A DNA stretch of 64,000 bases from UBA4416 sp040386075. GTDB lineage: Bacteria > Bacteroidota > Bacteroidia > B-17B0 > Aurantibacillaceae. Location: NCBI GenBank assembly GCA_040386075.1, contig JAZKGE010000008.1, positions 62,001-126,000 of the forward strand. Direction: 5' to 3'. Below the pieces are notes generated by a model that had not been told where the DNA came from, did not search any database, and worked only from the letters and a program-made list of their open reading frames with translations. The first letter of the stretch is position 1; the number at the start of each line of letters is the position of its first letter. Below are positions 33,350 through 41,872 of this stretch, piece by piece. Position numbers and translations under genes: made by a program.

Positions 33350-34639
33350 ATGAAATATTCTGCCATAAAAAAAGAGCTATTCATCGATAATCGAAAGAAT
33401 TTTTGTAAGTATTTAAAGCCAAATTCCCTCGCGTTATTTGTGAGTAACGACATTTTACCCACTAATGCTGATGGATCTTTAGGCTTTATTCAAAATAGCG
33501 ATTTGTTTTATTTAACCGGTGTTGACCAGGAAGATACCATTTTAATGATATTTCCGGATGTAAAGGACGGAAAACACAAAGAAGTATTATTTATCAAAGA
33601 AACCAGTGAACTGATAGCTATTTGGGAAGGCGCTAAACTTACTAAAGAACAGGCAACTGAGGTAAGTGGTATCGAGCATGTTTACTGGCACCATGAGTTT
33701 GAAAAGGTTTTTAAAGGCTTTGCCTTTCAGGCCGAGAATTTTTACCTGAACAGCAATGAGCACACCCGTCGTTATATTGATATGGAAACTGCTGAAACGC
33801 GTTTCAACAACAAGTTAAGAGCCCAATTTCCTTTGCACCGCGTCGAGCGCTCTGCACCGATCATGCATAAGATCCGCTCGGTAAAACACCCTATCGAGAT
33901 CGAATTGATGCAACAAGCCTGCAATATCACCGAAAAAGGCTTTCGTCGTTTATTAAGCTTTACCAAACCTGGTGTAATGGAATATGAAATTGAAGCTGAA
34001 TTGATTCATGAATTTGTTCGTAACCGTAGCCGCGGCTTTGCTTACGGACCAATTGTTGCCAGTGGAGCCAATGCCTGTGTACTACACTATGTAGAGAATA
34101 ACAGAGCTTGTAAAGATGGTGATGTTATTTTATTAGACGTGGCTGCCGAATACGCCAACTACGCCAGTGATATGACACGTGCTATTCCGGTGAACGGAAA
34201 ATTTACCAAACGCCAGCGCCAAGTATATGACGCTGTATTACGTGTTATGAAAGCTGCAACAGGCATGCTGAAAGTTGGAAACACCTTTGAAAAATATAAT
34301 AAAGCAGTTGGCGACCTAATGACCGAAGAGCTATTGCAATTAGGTTTGATCAAATCGGATGAGGTAAAAAATCAAAATCCGGCATGGCCAGCTTATAAAA
34401 AATATTTTATGCATGGCACTTCTCACTTTATTGGCTTAGACGTGCATGATGTTGGTTTTTTTGCGGAACCAATGCAGATTGGAAATGCATTTACGGTAGA
34501 ACCTGGCATTTATATTCCGGAAGAAAATTTAGGCATCCGTTTAGAGAATAACATTGTTATTACTGCTGCGGGAAATGACGATCTGATGAAAAACATTCCG
34601 CTAGAGGCTGACGAAATCGAGTCTTTAATGAATAAGTAG
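33350..34639 (+). CDS. pepP: Xaa-Pro aminopeptidase (aminopeptidase P, M24B)
   Basis: Cytosolic metallopeptidase removing N-terminal residues before proline. The M24 pita-bread domain has the five metal ligands in order: Asp in VILLDVAAEYANY, Asp in ASDMTRAI, His in HFIGLDVHD, Glu in TVEPGIYIPEE, and Glu in RLENNIVIT. The N-terminal domain (about residues 1-170) is the aminopeptidase P type. Length 429 is typical. Monocistronic by position: divergent from the STAS-like pair, followed by 132 bases before a sigma-factor gene. Confidence 0.95.
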   Translation: MKYSAIKKELFIDNRKNFCKYLKPNSLALFVSNDILPTNADGSLGFIQNSDLFYLTGVDQEDTILMIFPDVKDGKHKEVLFIKETSELIAIWEGAKLTKEQATEVSGIEHVYWHHEFEKVFKGFAFQAENFYLNSNEHTRRYIDMETAETRFNNKLRAQFPLHRVERSAPIMHKIRSVKHPIEIELMQQACNITEKGFRRLLSFTKPGVMEYEIEAELIHEFVRNRSRGFAYGPIVASGANACVLHYVENNRACKDGDVILLDVAAEYANYASDMTRAIPVNGKFTKRQRQVYDAVLRVMKAATGMLKVGNTFEKYNKAVGDLMTEELLQLGLIKSDEVKNQNPAWPAYKKYFMHGTSHFIGLDVHDVGFFAEPMQIGNAFTVEPGIYIPEENLGIRLENNIVITAAGNDDLMKNIPLEADEIESLMNK

Positions 34640-34771
34640 TCATTTTGGTCATGCTAACTTGATTCAGTATTTCATATTTTGAAGTTATTGAAAATCAACA
34701 AATTAACCTTATAACTCGTCCTTTTTGGGTTACCTTTAGCCCCTTGAGGTATTAATATAAACAGTGGCTTT

Positions 34772-35329
34772 ATGGCTAAAGTAGCGTACACAGACCTTGA
34801 ATTTATTGAAGGGCTCAGGCATAACAACGATGCAGTGCTGCGCGCTTTGTACAAAAAGTACTATAACCTCGTTCTTAAATATGTTGTAAACAATAGTGGT
34901 AGCAGCGAAGCAGCGGCCGACATTTATCAGGAAACACTCATTGTGTTGTACGAAAATGTTCAAAAACCCGCTTTTCAATTAAATTGCCAGCTACAAACTT
35001 TTATTTTTTCGATCGCCAAACGCTTATGGTTAAAGCAACTCAGGGGCAACGGACAATTGATCCGATTTAAAGAAGATGAAGAAGACGAAGTGGTAGATGT
35101 GACGGACGAGATCACAGATCATTTGAAAAAGGAATCGGATATTGAAAAAATGAATGTGAGTATGGAAAATTTAGGCGAACCCTGCAAAACACTTTTAAAA
35201 GATTTTTACGTGTATAAGTTAAGCATGGATGATATTTCCGAAAAATTTGGGTATACCAATTCAGATAATGCAAAAACACAAAAATACAAATGTTTACAAC
35301 GTTTAAAACGACAGTTTTTTGAAGAGTAA
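34772..35329 (+). CDS. ECF-type RNA polymerase sigma factor
   Basis: A 185-residue sigma-70 family protein with region 2 (RALYKKYYNLVLKYVV, AADIYQETLIVLYENV) and region 4 (PCKTLLKDFYVYKLSMDDIS with a helix-turn-helix continuing KFGYTNSDNAKTQK). It lies 31 bases upstream of a gene whose product begins with an anti-sigma-like segment and ends with a trypsin-like protease, so that protein is the likely regulator. The linker between regions is acidic (KEDEEDEVVDV). Confidence 0.9.
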   Translation: MAKVAYTDLEFIEGLRHNNDAVLRALYKKYYNLVLKYVVNNSGSSEAAADIYQETLIVLYENVQKPAFQLNCQLQTFIFSIAKRLWLKQLRGNGQLIRFKEDEEDEVVDVTDEITDHLKKESDIEKMNVSMENLGEPCKTLLKDFYVYKLSMDDISEKFGYTNSDNAKTQKYKCLQRLKRQFFEE

Positions 35330-35360
35330 TAAAATAGAAAGTATATAAACGGGAGAGACA

Positions 35361-36455
35361 ATGAGAGCAACAGAATTATTTGACAGTTACATTTTTGGAG
35401 GATTAAGTGCCGAAGAAAAAAAAGAATTCGAGAATCGCATCAAAACCGATGCGGAATTTGCAAGTGCTTTTGACAAACATAAAACGTTGATCGAAGGTAT
35501 TAACCAACACGAGCAACGCGCCAATTTAAAACAGATCCTATCTACTATTCACAACCAGGAATTTGGTAAGGATGCGAAGATCATTTCCATTAAAGAAGAA
35601 GAGACCTTTATTAAAAAACATGGTAAAACATTTGCTGTAGCAGCATCTGTAGCCGTTATTGCTGTTATCAGCACTGTTACTATCTTAAGTGCCGGTGGTT
35701 ATTTGTTGAAACAACAAAGTAATGCTATTACTGATCTGAAACGTGATGTAACTGAATTAAAATATTCGCAAGATGCCATTATTGAAGGTATTAACGGAGC
35801 AACCAGTAAACGTATAAAAAGTTATGCGCCAGCCAACATTGAAGGAACGGGCTTTGCATTAAATAACAAAGGTTATTTTATTACAAGCTATCACATGGTG
35901 CAAAATGCAGATTCAGTATTTGTTACCAATGCTGTATTAGATAGAGCATCTGCAAAATTAGTAGCCAGTGAACCATCTTTAGATATTGCTATTTACAAAA
36001 TAGATAATATTAATGCGATCAAAGATCTTACTTTCCCTTTCTCTTTTAAAGATAATACTTCTGAGATCGGTGATAAGATATTTACATTAGGTTACCCGCG
36101 TAGAGATGCCGTTTATGGTGAAGGCGCTTTAAGTTCGATGACAGGATTTAACAACGACACTACCATGTATCAGATCTCTATTCCAGTGAATCCGGGTAAT
36201 AGCGGAGGTCCTTTAATGGATGAGCAAGGTAATATCATTGGTTTGATCCGTGGTAAACAAAGCTCTGCCGAAGCAACAGGTTTTGCCATCAAATCTAATT
36301 TTATCAAACAAACTATTGAGAAGCTGGAAAATGATTCTTTGAAAAAAGAGCTGAGTCTTGTAACCAAAAAATCTAATTTAAAAGGATTAAAACGCAGCGA
36401 GCAGATCAAAAAAATTCAACCATTTGTATTTAACGTCATGGTTTACAAAAAATAA
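35361..36455 (+). CDS. Anti-sigma-like / membrane / trypsin-like protease fusion
   Basis: 364 residues. Residues 1-60 (TELFDSYIFGGLSAEEKKEF, RIKTDAEFASAFDKHKTL) have the pattern of cytosolic anti-sigma N termini: a sigma-binding helical segment without the zinc motif. One membrane helix (about 90-115, KTFAVAASVAVIAVISTVTI) leads to a periplasmic trypsin-like domain with the triad His178 (TSYHMV), Asp208 (SLDIAIYK) and Ser281 (PGNSGGPL). No PDZ domain is visible. It follows a sigma-factor gene by 31 bases. I infer one protein that holds the sigma factor and senses periplasmic stress; the fold assignment of the first 60 residues is by eye. Confidence 0.88.
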   Translation: MRATELFDSYIFGGLSAEEKKEFENRIKTDAEFASAFDKHKTLIEGINQHEQRANLKQILSTIHNQEFGKDAKIISIKEEETFIKKHGKTFAVAASVAVIAVISTVTILSAGGYLLKQQSNAITDLKRDVTELKYSQDAIIEGINGATSKRIKSYAPANIEGTGFALNNKGYFITSYHMVQNADSVFVTNAVLDRASAKLVASEPSLDIAIYKIDNINAIKDLTFPFSFKDNTSEIGDKIFTLGYPRRDAVYGEGALSSMTGFNNDTTMYQISIPVNPGNSGGPLMDEQGNIIGLIRGKQSSAEATGFAIKSNFIKQTIEKLENDSLKKELSLVTKKSNLKGLKRSEQIKKIQPFVFNVMVYKK

Positions 36456-36473
36456 GCTTTATTAAAATAAAAC

Positions 36474-36511
36474 AAAAAGCCCATCCGGAGATATTCGGAT
36501 GGGCTTTTTTT
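36474..36511 (+). terminator. Intrinsic terminator of the sigma/protease pair
   Basis: A perfect 14-bp stem (36474-36487 with 36496-36509) with an 8-base loop and T run lies 18 bases after the protease stop. Confidence 0.93.
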
Positions 36512-36535
36512 GTTTTGTAAATTTCCAGATGGTCT

Positions 36536-36647
36536 GTCCGTTCGAGTAGTTCTACTGTCCTTTTTTGCAGAACGTATCGGGAACTTATCTGCGAACGCTT
36601 CTGAATACTCATTTGCAACAGGCGGGCAAAATGAACTCGAAGTGACG
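36536..36647. repeat. Intergenic repeat-like element with inverted ends
   Basis: The gap after the terminator holds TTCGAGT (36541-36547) and, inverted, ACTCGAA (36635-36641), with GCAGAACGTATCGGGAACTT between. Read on the minus strand it opens GTCACTTCGAGTTC. I recall strings of this form as dispersed repeats in Bacteroidota, but cannot verify it here. Confidence 0.5.
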
Positions 36648-36653
36648 TCTTGT

Positions 36654-37499
36654 TTATCCTTTTTTAGATTTGGCCTCTTCTTCTAAACGTAATTCTTCTT
36701 CAATTTCTTTTTTGCGGTTCTTTTCATTTTGAATGACTTCTTTTTCCCGCTTTACACGTTCCTTATTTTCAATAATATAACGATCACGCATCCGCTTATT
36801 TTGCATTCCGGTAAAGTAATCTTTTGTAGTTACTACGATCACCCCACTGGTATTATCACCATACTGAGCAGGAATTCCGCCGGTAATAATTGCCAGATTC
36901 TCAATAGATAATGCCGAAACTCCGGTAATGTTTGGCGACTTAACACCGTCAACTATAAATGCTGTAGCATCTCCTCTGCCTCCTCTTACATGAAAATCCC
37001 CATTGTCATCCCTTGTGGCTTCGGAGGTCATATTAACAACTGCACTACCAAGATCGCTCTTATCATAAGCTGTTCGCGCCAGATCTTCGCCTGATATTTC
37101 TTTAATATTCATAAACGTTTTTTCAATGACCTCTTTTTTATACGCAACTATATCTACCTGGATCAATGTATTTGTAGATACGGCAACATCCAGGTAAGTT
37201 GTTCTTTCTGCGCTAACCCTTACATCGGTTACTTTTTTAGTTTGTGTTCCCTGGCTCGACACTAAAACATCATAACTACCTGCATTTAATGGTTTATAAG
37301 TGTATAATCCATCCATATCGGTAGTTGCCCCGCCAATTAAAGAGCCGCCCTGAAGTATTTTAATGATTGCGCCGAAAACCGGTTCATGCTCATCGTTTAG
37401 TATTTGGCCCTTAAGCGTACCGGTAGAGTTTTGTGCCAAGACAGAGAGGTTGCAGATCACTATGATCGCAGCAACCAGGGTTTGTTTTAGATGTTTCAT
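36654..37499 (-). CDS. Stand-alone carboxypeptidase-like plus TonB-plug protein without a barrel
   Basis: A 281-residue exported protein. After the signal peptide (LKQTLVAAIIVICNLSVLAQ) come a carboxypeptidase-regulatory-like beta-sandwich (GTLKGQILNDEHEPVFGAII, about 25-110) and a TonB-dependent-receptor plug (DFHVRGGRGDATAFIVDGVK, GGIPAQYGDNTSGVIVVTTK, about 125-235). The chain then ends in a charged coiled segment (RVKREKEVIQNEKNRKKEIE) instead of the 22-strand barrel. No frameshift or receptor remnant is seen downstream, so it looks like a real plug-only protein. The mature role is unknown; a periplasmic decoy or partner of a receptor is conceivable. Confidence 0.83.
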   Translation of the reverse strand: MKHLKQTLVAAIIVICNLSVLAQNSTGTLKGQILNDEHEPVFGAIIKILQGGSLIGGATTDMDGLYTYKPLNAGSYDVLVSSQGTQTKKVTDVRVSAERTTYLDVAVSTNTLIQVDIVAYKKEVIEKTFMNIKEISGEDLARTAYDKSDLGSAVVNMTSEATRDDNGDFHVRGGRGDATAFIVDGVKSPNITGVSALSIENLAIITGGIPAQYGDNTSGVIVVTTKDYFTGMQNKRMRDRYIIENKERVKREKEVIQNEKNRKKEIEEELRLEEEAKSKKG

Positions 37500-37621
37500 A
37501 CTATTTATTTTTTATGGTTAAAATTGATTTATTCGGAATGCATTCTTTAACTTTAAGACGTGAGGCATAACGCTTTCCATAAAAAAGGCCGGAATTTTAT
37601 TTTTATGGAATAATTGATCGT

Positions 37622-38227
37622 ATGCGTCTGATAAGTAGTATGTGGCTTTTTAAGAAAAAAGAATATAGCAACGATGAGGAATTATTGAAACACTATAAAC
37701 AAAGTGGCAATAAAGATTTATTTGCTGACCTTTTTAAAAAACATGTATCTGTTGTGTATGGAACTTGCCTATTCTATCTGCAGGATAAAGATGAAGCACA
37801 GGACGCCACCATGCAATTGTTTGAAAAGCTGATGCTGGATATCAATAACCGGGAGATAGATAATTTTAAAGGCTGGTTGAGTTTTGTAGTAAGAAATCAC
37901 TGCATATCATTGATACGGAAGAATAAATCGCAGACAAAGAATATGAGGTCATATTACGAGTTTGAATATGAAGAGCCTAATTACGAAAAAGAAGAAAAGA
38001 TAAACGCTATCAGCGATGACAACATGATAGAAAACATGAAGCTGTGTTTGCCAAAATTGAAAGAGAACCAACGTATTTGTGTAGAGTTATTTTATCTGAA
38101 GAATAAAAGCTATCAGGATATTGCCAATGAAACCAACTTTTCATTGAACGAAATAAAAAGCTACATACAAAACGGCAAACGAAATTTAAAATTATTGTTA
38201 CAAGAACAAACTCGATTAACTAAATAA
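37622..38227 (+). CDS. Sigma-70 family (ECF-type) RNA polymerase sigma factor
   Basis: A 201-residue sigma factor: region 2 (YKQSGNKDLFADLFKKHVSV, QDATMQLFEKLM, GWLSFVVRNHCISLIR) and region 4 (LPKLKENQRICVELFYLKNK, SYQDIANETNFSLNEIKSYI). The next gene starts two bases after its stop and encodes a membrane TPR protein, so the two form one unit. The start at MRLISSM is the first Met; the core homology begins about 15 residues in, so a later Met (MWLFKKK) is possible. Confidence 0.88.
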   Translation: MRLISSMWLFKKKEYSNDEELLKHYKQSGNKDLFADLFKKHVSVVYGTCLFYLQDKDEAQDATMQLFEKLMLDINNREIDNFKGWLSFVVRNHCISLIRKNKSQTKNMRSYYEFEYEEPNYEKEEKINAISDDNMIENMKLCLPKLKENQRICVELFYLKNKSYQDIANETNFSLNEIKSYIQNGKRNLKLLLQEQTRLTK

Positions 38228-38228
38228 A

Positions 38229-39281
38229 ATGCTTAACCCCAAAGACATATCTATTCACAAACAAGCAGGCAAAGAGCAACAACGTTCTTTGGAAAACAAC
38301 ATGCAGCAGGATGAACTTAGTTATTTGTCATCTGTTGCCTTTGAACAATTCAATGTGCGTGACTCGGAAATTCAACAGCTGACACAAAGCATTGATAAAC
38401 GAACCATGGGGAACAACTCTTCCTTTAATACGATCTTTATTAGTGTATTATCCGGCTTATTGATAGGACTTTCTATTTTCTTTGTGATTTTTCAGAAAAG
38501 CAAGAACCATCCTTCCATATTTCAAACCATAGAAGAAGAACAGGCTGCAAACGCATTGAATAATACAGTGAAAGAAAGCGATACCATATTCCCGGTTATT
38601 GAACCTAAAATTATCGAACACTACAATACAATTGCCGATAAAGTGGAAGAGCCTGTTGTAACGGTTGACGTTCCCGAGGTATTACCCAGCAAAGGCCTCA
38701 CTTTACCTGTTGCTGAAAATAAAGAAGAAGAGGATATTGTCTATCAGTTTACAGCAAATGCGCCGGTGATCTTTATTGATAATTTAAAAGTGACAAATTA
38801 CAGGTTGTATTATTTCAAACAAAGTGAGGCTATTAACCTCAGCATTAATACAGGTGTAGCTGCACAGTACGAAAGTAAAGCAGATATTCAAAGGCCTTCA
38901 ATGAATAGTTCTAATACTTATTTAGCACATAAGGTTATCCGCAAGGCCATGCGTTTGTTTAACTCCGGTGATCTTGCGAATTGTATAGAAGAATTAACCA
39001 TTTTATATAATTATAATAAAGACGATGCAAACGCACAATTCTATTTAGGAATGTGTTATTATCAATTAGGAAAATACGCGGTTGCTCAAACTTACTTTCA
39101 AAAAAATCTGGGTAACGCAAACAATATCTTTCACCAGGAATCAGAATTTTATGAGGCTCTGTGTTTACTCAATACCAAACAGGTGGATGAAGCGTCGGGG
39201 CAATTGAAGAACATCGTTAACAACAAAGGTTTTTACAGCCAAAGGGCCCAGGAAATCATCAATAAACAACTTAAGAACTAA
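38229..39281 (+). CDS. Membrane-anchored TPR protein, likely partner of the preceding sigma factor
   Basis: 350 residues. A cytosolic N terminus of about 75 residues (LSYLSSVAFEQFNVRDSEIQ) precedes one membrane helix (TIFISVLSGLLIGLSIFFVI, about 79-98). The periplasmic part ends in TPR-like repeats (KAMRLFNSGDLANCIEELTI, DANAQFYLGMCYYQLGKYAV). The two-base spacing from a sigma gene and the one-helix topology suggest anti-sigma control, but the N terminus lacks any anti-sigma motif I recognise. The homologue set is unknown to me. Confidence 0.75.
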   Translation: MLNPKDISIHKQAGKEQQRSLENNMQQDELSYLSSVAFEQFNVRDSEIQQLTQSIDKRTMGNNSSFNTIFISVLSGLLIGLSIFFVIFQKSKNHPSIFQTIEEEQAANALNNTVKESDTIFPVIEPKIIEHYNTIADKVEEPVVTVDVPEVLPSKGLTLPVAENKEEEDIVYQFTANAPVIFIDNLKVTNYRLYYFKQSEAINLSINTGVAAQYESKADIQRPSMNSSNTYLAHKVIRKAMRLFNSGDLANCIEELTILYNYNKDDANAQFYLGMCYYQLGKYAVAQTYFQKNLGNANNIFHQESEFYEALCLLNTKQVDEASGQLKNIVNNKGFYSQRAQEIINKQLKN

Positions 39282-39294
39282 AGTGTTGCTGAAC

Positions 39295-39352
39295 AGTCAC
39301 TTTGAGCGAAGTCGAGAAGCAACTTCTTAGAGACCCTGAATCGGGTTCAGGG
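39295..39352. repeat. GTCA-headed intergenic repeat with hairpin
   Basis: GTCACTTTGAGCGAAGTCGAG precedes CCCTGAA (39334-39340), loop TCGGG, and TTCAGGG (39346-39352). The hairpin has the same NCTGAA-N5-TTCAGN form as that at 45094-45114. Confidence 0.55.
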
Positions 39353-39368
39353 AGACAAAAACAATTAT

Positions 39369-39376
39369 TATCTTTG
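39369..39376 (+). promoter_or_regulatory. -7 promoter box, short leader
   Basis: TATCTTTG ends seven bases before the ATG of the S4-domain gene, so the expected leader is only a few bases. No TTG at -33. Confidence 0.45.
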
Positions 39377-39383
39377 TGTTGAA

Positions 39384-39773
39384 ATGAGTACCGAAAAAAG
39401 TGTAAGACTTGACAGCTATTTATGGGCCATCAGAATGTTTAAATCACGTTCGCTGGCAAGCGATGCTATTAAAAATAATAAAGTAAAATTAAACGACGAG
39501 ATCGTAAAAGCGGCTCATATTGTAAAGATCGGCGAACATTACACGCTATCCTATCCGCAGGGTGTAAAAAAAATAATTGAGGTAACCGGTATTATTGATA
39601 AACGCCAGAGCTTTGAATTTGCCAAAGCCAATTACATTGATCACTCACCACCGGTTGAAAAGATCGAAAAAATGGACTCCGTATTTTTTATGCCAAACAT
39701 GCAACGCGACCGTGGTGCAGGTAGGCCTACGAAAAAGGATAAACGGGACATGGATAGTTTCAGGAGAGATTAG
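39384..39773 (+). CDS. hslR: Hsp15-like S4 RNA-binding protein
   Basis: A 129-residue protein with an S4 domain at residues of about 8-65 (VRLDSYLWAIRMFKSRSLAS, NNKVKLNDEIVKAAHIVKIG) and a basic C-terminal tail (RDRGAGRPTKKDKRDMDS). Hsp15 proteins rescue stalled 50S subunits carrying peptidyl-tRNA after heat shock; the length and S4-plus-basic-tail layout fit. TATCTTTG (39369-39376) is just upstream. It is convergent with an unknown exported protein, 14 bases apart. Confidence 0.88.
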   Translation: MSTEKSVRLDSYLWAIRMFKSRSLASDAIKNNKVKLNDEIVKAAHIVKIGEHYTLSYPQGVKKIIEVTGIIDKRQSFEFAKANYIDHSPPVEKIEKMDSVFFMPNMQRDRGAGRPTKKDKRDMDSFRRD

Positions 39774-39787
39774 AAACACTTGTTCAG

Positions 39788-40330
39788 TTATCTTCTCCGT
39801 TTTAATAAAATTCTATATACTTTTTTAGAATTACTCCCAACGCCATACTGATTAACATATTCCCATCCACTTTTTTCCATAAAATTTAAAGCGTCCATCA
39901 TCGAATTAAATACGATGTTTTTGCCTTCAGAATCTTGAATCTTCATAGAAACCCCGGCAACATATGTCTGCCCATAATCAAGTGTTATGATCATGCTTCC
40001 GTTTTTCATTTCAAAATCATAACCAATTATTTCACAATACTTTATATCCAGAGTATTTATGTCAATATTATCTACGATAACATGTCCATTTATCAATGTA
40101 GTTTTATCCGCAAGACTAAAATTTGATTTTCTTTTTCCCGATAAAGAGTACCAAACCAGTTTGTCTTTACTGATCTCATAACCAACTCCTTTAATCTGAT
40201 AAAAAACAGTAAACTCATTATCCAGTGTAATGGTACAGGATAACAATTTGCCATCGGTTTTACGGATCGTATCATTTTGAGAATTTCCAAGAAAAGGGAT
40301 ACCTAATAATAAGATCAATAATTTTTTCAT
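39788..40330 (-). CDS. Exported protein of unknown function
   Basis: A 180-residue protein with signal peptide MKKLLILLLGIPFLGNS and no lipobox. The mature region is beta-rich; residues of about 95-180 (IIGYDFEMKNGSMIITLDYG, DALNFMEKSGWEYVNQYGVG) look like a small domain with a Trp/Tyr signature, comparable to short secreted proteins of Bacteroidota whose function is unknown. It follows pyk by only eight bases on the same strand and is probably co-transcribed with it, which is odd for an exported product. Confidence 0.78.
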   Translation of the reverse strand: MKKLLILLLGIPFLGNSQNDTIRKTDGKLLSCTITLDNEFTVFYQIKGVGYEISKDKLVWYSLSGKRKSNFSLADKTTLINGHVIVDNIDINTLDIKYCEIIGYDFEMKNGSMIITLDYGQTYVAGVSMKIQDSEGKNIVFNSMMDALNFMEKSGWEYVNQYGVGSNSKKVYRILLKRRR

Positions 40331-40338
40331 TTTATTAG

Positions 40339-41769
40339 TTACTGAATATAACTCAACTTCAACATATTAGTTCTCCCTTTTTCTTTCATGGGCATACTCG
40401 CTAAATTGATCACCAGGTCATCTGCTTTCACAAATTTTCGCTGCTTGATATAATCTTTTAAGTCAGAGATCGTTTGATCCGTGCTTTCGTATTTATCATA
40501 GTAGAACCCACGTACACCCCAAACTAAACTCAAGGTATTCAATAAGGATTTGTTATCCGTAAAAATAAAGATGTTTGCTTTTGGCCTGTGGCTGCTTAAT
40601 TTGAAAGCCGTATATCCTGAATTGGTAATTGAAATAATAGCGGTAACACCTGCCTGCTTTGCCATGACGCTGGCGTTATAACAAATGCTATCTGTAACAT
40701 ACGTTACCGTTTTCAATTCAGGCTCATGTTCTTTATAATAAATAGCTCCATCATTTTCTATTTGTGTAATGATACGTCGCATGTATTCAATTACTTTTAC
40801 AGGATAACGTCCTACGGATGTTTCGGCACTTAACATTACAGCATCTGCGCCATCTAACACAGCATTCGCTACGTCGTTCACTTCTGCTCTTGTTGGCGTG
40901 TAAGCAGTGATCATACTCTCCATCATTTGAGTAGCAATAATAACCGGCTTAGAGGCTGCAATACATTTATTAACGATCATTTTTTGTAGCAACGGCACAC
41001 GTTCCATTGGCATTTCCACTCCTAAATCTCCACGTGCTACCATCACGCCATCGGTTAAATCAATGATATTATCAATTTCTTTAATGGCTTCCGGCTTTTC
41101 TATTTTAGCAATAACACGGGCGTGTTTTTTCTTAGAGCGGATGATTTCTTTTAATTCAATGATATCCGTTGCGCTTCGTACAAAAGAAAGACCTATCCAT
41201 TCGAAATCATTTTCCAGAGCAAAGTCCAGGTCACGCAGATCCTTTAATGTTAAACATGGCAACGAGATCTTTGTGTTTGGTAAGTTCACTCCTTTTTTAG
41301 ATGACAGGATGCCACCCGCAATGATCACGCAGCGCACTTCATCCTTACGATTGGTTTCAATAACTTTTAAGGTGATCTTTCCATCATCGATCAATACAAA
41401 TTCTCCGGCAGTTACATCCTGCGGAAATTGTGGATAGGTAATAAATATGCGCTCTGCCGTTCCTTCACACTCTTTGGTAGTAATTGCTATTTCCTGGCCA
41501 TTGATCAGATCAACCGCATTATCTTTTACTTTACCGATACGCAGCTTAGGGCCTTGCAGATCTCCTAAAATACCAACGTGGCGGTTTAATTTTTTATTTA
41601 AGGTCCTGATATTATCGATCACGTGTTTGATCGGTTCGTAATCTCCGTGAGAAAAGTTGATCCGGCAAATATCCAAACCGGCATTAAATAATTCTTCGAG
41701 CACCGCAATATTTTCGGTTGAGGGGCCCATAGTGGCAACAATTTTTGTTTTGTTATAATTAGCGTCCAT
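40339..41769 (-). CDS. pyk: Pyruvate kinase
   Basis: Last glycolytic enzyme, phosphoenolpyruvate plus ADP to pyruvate plus ATP. I start at ATG 41767-41769 (MDANYNKTKIVATMGPS), because the longer reading starts at GTG. Motifs: CRINFSHGDYE, GDLQGPKLRIG, the active-site IAKIEKPEAI with the catalytic Lys, and MVARGDLGVEMP for metal and potassium. The last 130 residues (ICYNASVMAKQAGVTAIISI) form the allosteric domain. Length 476 is normal. An unknown exported protein follows eight bases on. Confidence 0.97.
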   Translation of the reverse strand: MDANYNKTKIVATMGPSTENIAVLEELFNAGLDICRINFSHGDYEPIKHVIDNIRTLNKKLNRHVGILGDLQGPKLRIGKVKDNAVDLINGQEIAITTKECEGTAERIFITYPQFPQDVTAGEFVLIDDGKITLKVIETNRKDEVRCVIIAGGILSSKKGVNLPNTKISLPCLTLKDLRDLDFALENDFEWIGLSFVRSATDIIELKEIIRSKKKHARVIAKIEKPEAIKEIDNIIDLTDGVMVARGDLGVEMPMERVPLLQKMIVNKCIAASKPVIIATQMMESMITAYTPTRAEVNDVANAVLDGADAVMLSAETSVGRYPVKVIEYMRRIITQIENDGAIYYKEHEPELKTVTYVTDSICYNASVMAKQAGVTAIISITNSGYTAFKLSSHRPKANIFIFTDNKSLLNTLSLVWGVRGFYYDKYESTDQTISDLKDYIKQRKFVKADDLVINLASMPMKEKGRTNMLKLSYIQ

Positions 41770-41872
41770 AGTGATTAATTGGTACACGAATGTAGCAATT
41801 TCGGCTCAAAAAAATACATTATTAAATCATTATCTGTTTAAACGCGCATTAGAAAAATGTAGGGTTTATCTA

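Noticed and set aside
36654..37499. Pseudogene of a TonB-dependent receptor
   Set aside because: The frame is intact, ends in a new charged tail and no barrel remnant is visible in the neighbouring sequence.
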